Origin: Bacteroidales bacterium UBA4912
GTDB taxonomy: Bacteria; Bacteroidota; Bacteroidia; Bacteroidales; Dysgonomonadaceae
DNA length: 10,189 nt
Direction of reading: 5' to 3'
Assembly (NCBI GenBank): GCA_002398875.1
Contig: DHCC01000095.1
Coordinates: 37,919-48,107 of the forward strand
Notes under the pieces: generated by a model
Database searches by the model: none
Seen by the model: the letters and a program-made list of their open reading frames with translations, nothing else
What the model was told of the DNA's origin: nothing
Translations under genes and position numbers: made by a program
Shown: positions 6,372 to 10,189 of the stretch, in pieces
Position numbering within the stretch: position 1 is the first letter of the stretch
How the letters are laid out: each line of letters opens with the position of its first letter

Positions 6372-6744
6372 TTGAACCTGTAAACTGCTCAAGATCACGA
6401 CGCTCTTTCTTTGTTGGGCGGCCGGTACCGCGCTGACGGTCAACAAAACCGCTTATTTTATTTAATTCAAGTATCTCATACTGGTCGGGCGGAGTTATAT
6501 TCTCCATAAAGTCAGGCACCAATTTGGCACCCATACGTTTATCTGTCAGCTCAAGCACCTTAAATGAAAACGTGACAGGCGGCTTTCTAACTTGTATAAC
6601 ATCACCTTTGCGAATTGTGCGGGATGGCTTTATGGAGACATTATCCATCATAACCCTACCCTTCTTGCAAGCTTCAGATGCTATTGTGCGCGTTTTAAAA
6701 ATACGCACTGCCCATAACCACTTATCAACTCTTACCTCTTCCAT
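6340..6744 (-). CDS. hslR: Hsp15-like S4-domain RNA-binding protein
   Basis: Hsp15 in E. coli binds free 50S subunits that carry a stranded nascent chain attached to tRNA and helps recycle them. This 134-residue protein begins with an S4 RNA-binding domain, VRVDKWLWAVRIFKTRT at residues 4-20 and continuing to about residue 60 (RKGDVIQV at 45-52). The C-terminal part holds RGTGRPTKKERR at 105-116, a basic motif conserved in Hsp15-type proteins, followed by an acidic end, DEFDWDD. Length matches the family. It starts 23 bp after pth and is the last gene of the rplY-pth-hslR operon. That position beside peptidyl-tRNA hydrolase fits a job in rescuing peptidyl-tRNA-blocked 50S subunits. Its final codons overlap the comB 3' end on the other strand, and no terminator is visible. 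Specific function is inferred from similarity. Confidence 0.88.
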   Translation of the reverse strand: MEEVRVDKWLWAVRIFKTRTIASEACKKGRVMMDNVSIKPSRTIRKGDVIQVRKPPVTFSFKVLELTDKRMGAKLVPDFMENITPPDQYEILELNKISGFVDRQRGTGRPTKKERRDLEQFTGSINLDEFDWDD

Positions 6745-6767
6745 TTAATCATAAACAAACTAATCCG

Positions 6768-7328
6768 CTACTTATTGTTGTACTGATTCATCGTAATATC
6801 AATACCTGCGAGACAGAAACTGCGGATAATGTCACATGCAGTATCAATGCGCTCGGGCAACTGCAACTTCTCCTCATCAGAAAACTCGTCCAGTACATAA
6901 TTTATCTGCGACCCCCTTGAGAAATCATCACCAATACCAAACCGTAGTCTGGGATACTTCTGCCCTATCAGATCCTGTATATGCTTCAGTCCGTTATGTC
7001 CTGCATCACTTCCCTTAGACTTTAGACGCAGCATCCCGAAAGGCAATGCAAGATCATCAACTACCACCAGCAAGTTTTTATTTTCAATCTTCTCTTTTTG
7101 AAGCCAATACCTAATAGCATTGCCACTAAGATTCATGAATGTTGATGGTTTTAATAAAATAAGTTGCCTGTTTTTCAGTCGCATCTCTGCAACAAAGCCA
7201 TAACGCTTGTCCTCAAAAACAGCATTGGACGCCTTTGCTAAAGCGTCCAATACCATAAAACCTATATTGTGGCGGGTAAACTCATAATCAGGTCCAATAT
7301 TGCCTAATCCCGCTATCAAATACTTCAT
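6768..7328 (-). CDS. pth: Peptidyl-tRNA hydrolase
   Basis: Pth cleaves the ester bond of peptidyl-tRNAs released prematurely from ribosomes, recycling tRNA in the cytoplasm. The 186-residue protein has GLGN at residues 7-10, the catalytic histidine H20 in TRHNIGF, FMNLSG at 64-69 with N66, VVDDLALPFG at 89-98 with D92, and GHNGLKHI at 110-117 with N112. These correspond to N10, H20, N68, D93 and N114 of the E. coli enzyme, so the active site is complete and the length is normal. It lies 54 bp downstream of rplY and 23 bp upstream of hslR, all on the minus strand. The grouping of rplY with pth is common in bacteria and puts 50S assembly and rescue functions under one promoter. The ATG at 7328 gives the standard MKYLIAGLGN start. 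Confidence 0.97.
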   Translation of the reverse strand: MKYLIAGLGNIGPDYEFTRHNIGFMVLDALAKASNAVFEDKRYGFVAEMRLKNRQLILLKPSTFMNLSGNAIRYWLQKEKIENKNLLVVVDDLALPFGMLRLKSKGSDAGHNGLKHIQDLIGQKYPRLRFGIGDDFSRGSQINYVLDEFSDEEKLQLPERIDTACDIIRSFCLAGIDITMNQYNNK

Positions 7329-7382
7329 TCTTTTATTTTACCATTACAAGTTAGAGCATTGAACAGTAAATCATACGAAGAT

Positions 7383-8015
7383 TTATTCTTCTGAAGATTC
7401 TGATTCTTCTGACTCCTCATCCTCTATTTCGGTTGCAGCAGCTGCAGCTGCAGCATCACCTCTGGCAGCACGTGTCAACTGAACGCGGCAAACAACTGCA
7501 TTCTTTGCATTCAGCAGCTCAAGGCCTTCAAACTTCAAGTCACCTACCTGGATAGATTTTCCAAGTACAAGCTTCTCTACATTAATAACAAGTTCCTCAG
7601 GTAGGTTGGCTGCTAGACCTTTCACTTTAAGCTTTCTTAAATCAAGTGATAGCTTACCACCGGCTTTTACTCCCGCTGCAAGACCTTTCAGACGAACAGG
7701 GATTTCAATAACCACAGGTTTATCTTCAAATACATGCAAGAAGTCTATATGCAAAATCTGCTCTTTAACAGGATGAAACTGTACCTCTTTCAGTATTGCC
7801 TGCATTTTCTTCTCACCAAGATCCAGATTCACAAGAAACACCTCAGGAGTGTAAATCAGGTTGCGTACATCTCCCTGTTTAATTACAAAATCCACGTTCT
7901 CTGCTCCATGACCACCGTAAACTACGCAAGGGATTAAACCTTCGCTACGATAAGATCTGGCAGCTTTCTTTCCGAAATCCTTTCTGATCTCGCCTTTTAA
8001 TTCAAATGTTTTCAT
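7383..8015 (-). CDS. rplY: 50S ribosomal protein L25 (long TL5/Ctc form)
   Basis: L25 of the TL5/Ctc type binds 5S rRNA in the large ribosomal subunit; the Bacillus relative Ctc is a general stress protein. The 210-residue protein shows the L25 N-terminal beta-barrel (about residues 4-95) with RKDFGKKAAR at 11-20 and EVQFHPVKEQILHIDF at 77-92. The C-terminal TL5 domain covers about 98-183. The tail is unusual in composition: seven alanines at 188-194, then an acidic and serine-rich end, EDEESEESESSEE. Such low-complexity tails occur in long L25 proteins and are probably disordered. It is the first gene of the rplY-pth-hslR operon, driven by a good promoter at 8095-8125 with a leader of about 75 nt that can form several hairpins. 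The start at 8015 follows an A-rich stretch with no Shine-Dalgarno sequence. Confidence 0.96.
   Translation of the reverse strand: MKTFELKGEIRKDFGKKAARSYRSEGLIPCVVYGGHGAENVDFVIKQGDVRNLIYTPEVFLVNLDLGEKKMQAILKEVQFHPVKEQILHIDFLHVFEDKPVVIEIPVRLKGLAAGVKAGGKLSLDLRKLKVKGLAANLPEELVINVEKLVLGKSIQVGDLKFEGLELLNAKNAVVCRVQLTRAARGDAAAAAAATEIEDEESEESESSEE
7434..7454 (-). repeat. GCT/GCA trinucleotide tract encoding seven alanines in L25
   Basis: Seven consecutive alanine codons alternate mostly between GCT and GCA, giving a self-complementary run (GCAGCTGCAGCTGC) in the DNA. Such tracts can expand or contract in steps of three bases without breaking the frame, so length variation between strains is plausible. 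It lies at the junction between the folded TL5 domain and the acidic tail. Confidence 0.7.
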
Positions 8016-8039
8016 TTTTTAATTTTGTTTGTGTTACTC

Positions 8040-8090
8040 AAAATAAAGTGCTTTCTTTATTTCCCATCACACGGGAGCTTTCAAAAAAGC
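8040..8090 (-). promoter_or_regulatory. Structured 5' leader of the rplY operon: three consecutive hairpins
   Basis: Between the predicted rplY start site (about 8089) and the ATG at 8015, the minus-strand transcript can form three hairpins in a row. The first pairs 8086-8090 with 8077-8081 (5 bp, 4-base loop). The second pairs 8073-8076 with 8062-8065 (4 bp, 7-base loop). The third pairs 8055-8062 with 8041-8048 (8 bp, perfect, 6-base loop, all A-U but for one G-C pair). The second and third share base 8062. Ribosomal protein genes often have leaders that bind the protein product; that role is inference only. Confidence 0.4.
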
Positions 8091-8094
8091 GGCG

Positions 8095-8125
8095 CAAAGA
8101 TAGTGGTTTACTAATTATTATGCAA
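8095..8125 (-). promoter_or_regulatory. Promoter of the rplY-pth-hslR operon
   Basis: On the minus strand a TTG at 8125-8123 is followed after 20 bases by TATCTTTG at 8102-8095. This fits both the -33 element and the TAnnTTTG -7 element of Bacteroidota promoters with their usual spacing. It is the most complete promoter in the window. It begins only 4 bp after the hexosaminidase stop codon, so rplY has its own promoter. Expected start is near 8089. Confidence 0.75.
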
Positions 8126-8129
8126 TTTT

Positions 8130-10040
8130 CTACCTAACTCTTTTTCTTAAATCATCCACTTTAATAGACATTAAACGACCAATCGGCGTATTATCACGGT
8201 AAGTTACAATTCTCATGATATCAGCATCCCTTGGAATCTTCACTGCTTCTGTGTATTTAGGATAGAAATTATCAGGTGTTGATGCATCAAAACTGGTATA
8301 AATATCCAGTCCCTTTATTTCAGGTGTGAGAGTTACATAATAATCATCTCCCTCTTTTTTAACGCTGACAATCGGATCATAGATAGCAGGTGAATATTTT
8401 GTCTTAGAGTAATCTAATCGTTTAAAGTGATCTTCTGTCTTGGACACAAACCTGTCCCAATCTTTATTTTCACGTGGTGACCATAATGACTCTGCCGCTG
8501 CAAACCCACGGGGCCATGTCATATACTCAGCCTGACGGATATTATATATCTGCTCCGTCCACAGGTTGGCCTGTCCGCCCAGAATATAGTCAGGATTTGC
8601 ACCTTCAGGTATAGGATCAAACTTATATGTCTGATTTAGCCGTAATGATGAATAAACACGAGGTTCGGTAGCAATATCAGCCTGCATAAAATCGATATAA
8701 ACATAGTTGGTGGGACTCATCACCACATAATGTCCCGAGTTTGAGGCATCGATACCATACTGAACGCCGCGCCAGCTCATTAGAGCTGTAGTCGGTGATA
8801 TTCCTCCCTCGAGGATCTCGTCCCAGCCCATCATTTTCTTACCCTTTGATTTGATAATATCCTCTACTCTATGACCGAAATATGACTGCACTTCTGCCAT
8901 ATTTTCCAATCCCTCTCTTTCCATAAGTGCTTTCACATCACCGCTCTTTTCCCAGAAGGTGTAAGGAGCCTCATCCCCACCAGTATGAATATATTCAAAC
9001 GGGAAAAGTTCAGCTACTTCCGTAATAACCTTATCAAGGAATTCATACACTTTTTCATCAGCAGGATTAAGTGTATTCTCATATATAGCAGCGGGGCGAC
9101 CACCCGTATTCCAGTCGAAGAAAGGAGCACCCGTTCTCACAAAATGATCTCCACTCTCTGGGAAACAGGCAAGTTCGGGATAAGCTGCAAGAATTGCGGA
9201 ACTGTGTCCTGGGACATCTATCTCAGGCAATACCTGAATATTTCTGTCCATTGCATATTTAACTATCTCCTTAATCTCTTCCTGAGTATAGAATCCTCCG
9301 TAGTTCTTGGGAGCATCCGGATCAGGTTGAGCGAAACCACCAAACCACCCAATTTGCTCTGTACGCCACGCACCAACCTCAGTGAGCCTAGGCAAACTTT
9401 TTATCTCTATACGCCATCCCTCATCGTCTGTAAGATGCCAGTGGAAAATATTATACTTATATTTTACCATATTGTCGATATACTGCTTTACCTCATCAAC
9501 GGTGAAAAAATGGCGTGAAACATCAAGCATCAATCCTCTCCAGCCAACTCTGGGATAATCAACTATCTCAACCTGCGGCACCTGCCACGAAACATTCTCT
9601 TCAAGTTTATCACTCTCTATTTGAGGAGGAAACAGTTGAAATAGTGTTTGAACTCCATAGAGCAGTCCACCTGCATTATTAGCCCTCATAACTATCCTAT
9701 CATCAGTTACTTTCAGTTCATAACCTTCATCACCGATTTCACTGTTACGACTGTTATTCAATTCCAGCACTATATCTGCATTGGCGTCATTCACGGTCAT
9801 CCTCACCTTCTTACCCGGTGCAAGTGACAACTTACCCTTTAGCAGACTATTCACATAAGCAGTCTGCTCGCCCGAAGGAACTGAAACAACCACCTCATCC
9901 GGCAATACATAGTGCCCGCCTTTCTTGATCATTGCAACAGGCTCCGGAATAATTGAAATGGCACGTTCAACCTGCTGCGCTCTGCCGGTTAAGCAAAACG
10001 TAACTACTACTATTGTTAGTAAGATCTTTTTCATTTTCAT
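8130..10040 (-). CDS. Secreted GH20 beta-N-acetylhexosaminidase
   Basis: GH20 enzymes remove terminal beta-linked GlcNAc or GalNAc from glycans by substrate-assisted catalysis. The 636-residue protein starts with a signal peptide, hydrophobic at residues 6-18, with likely cleavage after A21 (TGRA-QQ). The cysteine at 16 does not sit in a proper lipobox, so a soluble periplasmic or exported enzyme is more likely than a lipoprotein. A GH20b non-catalytic domain covers about 28-160. The catalytic barrel runs about 163-525: HWHLTDDEGWR at 200-210, PEIDVPGHS at 272-280, the catalytic pair D356-E357 in HTGGDE, GWDE at 405-408 and LWTE at 493-496. A C-terminal beta-sandwich domain ends at about 630. 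All key residues are present. The first ATG at 10040 is used; M3 at 10034 would serve equally. The gene stands alone with its own -7 box and no SusC/SusD pair is beside it, so the natural substrate is unknown. Confidence 0.95.
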   Translation of the reverse strand: MKMKKILLTIVVVTFCLTGRAQQVERAISIIPEPVAMIKKGGHYVLPDEVVVSVPSGEQTAYVNSLLKGKLSLAPGKKVRMTVNDANADIVLELNNSRNSEIGDEGYELKVTDDRIVMRANNAGGLLYGVQTLFQLFPPQIESDKLEENVSWQVPQVEIVDYPRVGWRGLMLDVSRHFFTVDEVKQYIDNMVKYKYNIFHWHLTDDEGWRIEIKSLPRLTEVGAWRTEQIGWFGGFAQPDPDAPKNYGGFYTQEEIKEIVKYAMDRNIQVLPEIDVPGHSSAILAAYPELACFPESGDHFVRTGAPFFDWNTGGRPAAIYENTLNPADEKVYEFLDKVITEVAELFPFEYIHTGGDEAPYTFWEKSGDVKALMEREGLENMAEVQSYFGHRVEDIIKSKGKKMMGWDEILEGGISPTTALMSWRGVQYGIDASNSGHYVVMSPTNYVYIDFMQADIATEPRVYSSLRLNQTYKFDPIPEGANPDYILGGQANLWTEQIYNIRQAEYMTWPRGFAAAESLWSPRENKDWDRFVSKTEDHFKRLDYSKTKYSPAIYDPIVSVKKEGDDYYVTLTPEIKGLDIYTSFDASTPDNFYPKYTEAVKIPRDADIMRIVTYRDNTPIGRLMSIKVDDLRKRVR

Positions 10041-10077
10041 AGAGTTGTGATATTATTTAAATAAAATATTATAAGCA

Positions 10078-10085
10078 CAAACTTA
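10078..10085 (-). promoter_or_regulatory. -7 promoter box for the GH20 gene
   Basis: The minus strand reads TAAGTTTG, an exact TAnnTTTG match. Transcription would begin near 10072, about 32 nt before the start codon. No -33 TTTG lies at the normal distance. Confidence 0.55.
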
Positions 10086-10189
10086 CAAAAAAAACTACAG
10101 ATTTGATATAAAAAGGTAATACATGGGGTGCACTATATCTTAAAAAAATTGGGGTTGATAAGGAGTTGCGTAAGAGATGATATGAGGAT
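10086..10189. other. Right-edge spacer with no recognisable gene
   Basis: Upstream of the hexosaminidase promoter this AT-rich end holds no start codon with a long frame. A minus-strand frame stays open from the window edge to a TAA near 10067 (about 40 codons), but it has no start in the window and matches nothing I know. It may be the end of a gene outside the window or chance. Confidence 0.4.

Noticed and set aside
8985..9518. 177-codon open frame antisense to the GH20 gene
   Set aside because: It is the shadow of a strongly supported gene with a complete catalytic domain and has no coding character of its own.
10067..10189. Minus-strand open frame entering from the right edge
   Set aside because: About 40 codons without a start or known motif in AT-rich DNA, and it runs through the GH20 -7 box; not enough to call a gene end.
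1..10189. Search for a novel defence, mobile or CRISPR system
   Set aside because: All long coding regions are explained by known housekeeping or secreted-protein families; no direct-repeat arrays, transposase genes, tRNA-flanked junctions or toxin-antitoxin pairs were seen.

Overview
The window looks like chromosomal housekeeping DNA from a member of the Bacteroidota, most likely order Bacteroidales. The grounds are: repeated -7 promoter boxes of the Bacteroidota form TAnnTTTG upstream of genes; A-rich start regions without Shine-Dalgarno sequences; a long L25 ribosomal protein followed by pth and an S4-domain gene; and a secreted GH20 hexosaminidase together with a small secreted beta-barrel protein. 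A family such as Dysgonomonadaceae is possible, but that is only a guess.

Layout. The left edge holds the first 149 codons of recJ on the minus strand. A 205-bp divergent spacer separates it from a plus-strand cluster: mnmA (tRNA 2-thiouridylase), a small outer-membrane beta-barrel protein, and hflX (ribosome-associated GTPase), with gaps of only 11 bp. This cluster runs tail-to-tail, 11 bp apart, into a minus-strand pair: maf (NTP pyrophosphatase) and, downstream of it, an aspartokinase of the type associated with ectoine clusters. A 107-bp spacer with two back-to-back -7 boxes separates maf from the plus-strand comB-like phosphatase. The comB 3' end overlaps by 32 bp the 3' end of a minus-strand operon, rplY-pth-hslR, which reads right to left. 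Further right, also on the minus strand, lies a complete secreted GH20 beta-N-acetylhexosaminidase with its own promoter. The last 104 bp, beyond that promoter, hold nothing recognisable.

Functional theme. Most genes serve translation and its quality control: tRNA thiolation (MnmA), ribosome rescue or splitting (HflX), 5S rRNA binding (L25), recycling of peptidyl-tRNA (Pth) and an Hsp15-like S4 protein. The rest cover nucleotide-pool cleaning (Maf), DNA repair (RecJ), the aspartate pathway and glycan degradation.

No CRISPR array, insertion sequence, phage, toxin-antitoxin or obvious new defence system is visible. The points most worth a second look are the aberrant kinase motifs of the ectoine-type aspartokinase, a leader with three predicted hairpins before rplY, a probable leaderless or nearly leaderless comB transcript, promoter-supported start corrections, and an interrupted small reading frame upstream of recJ.
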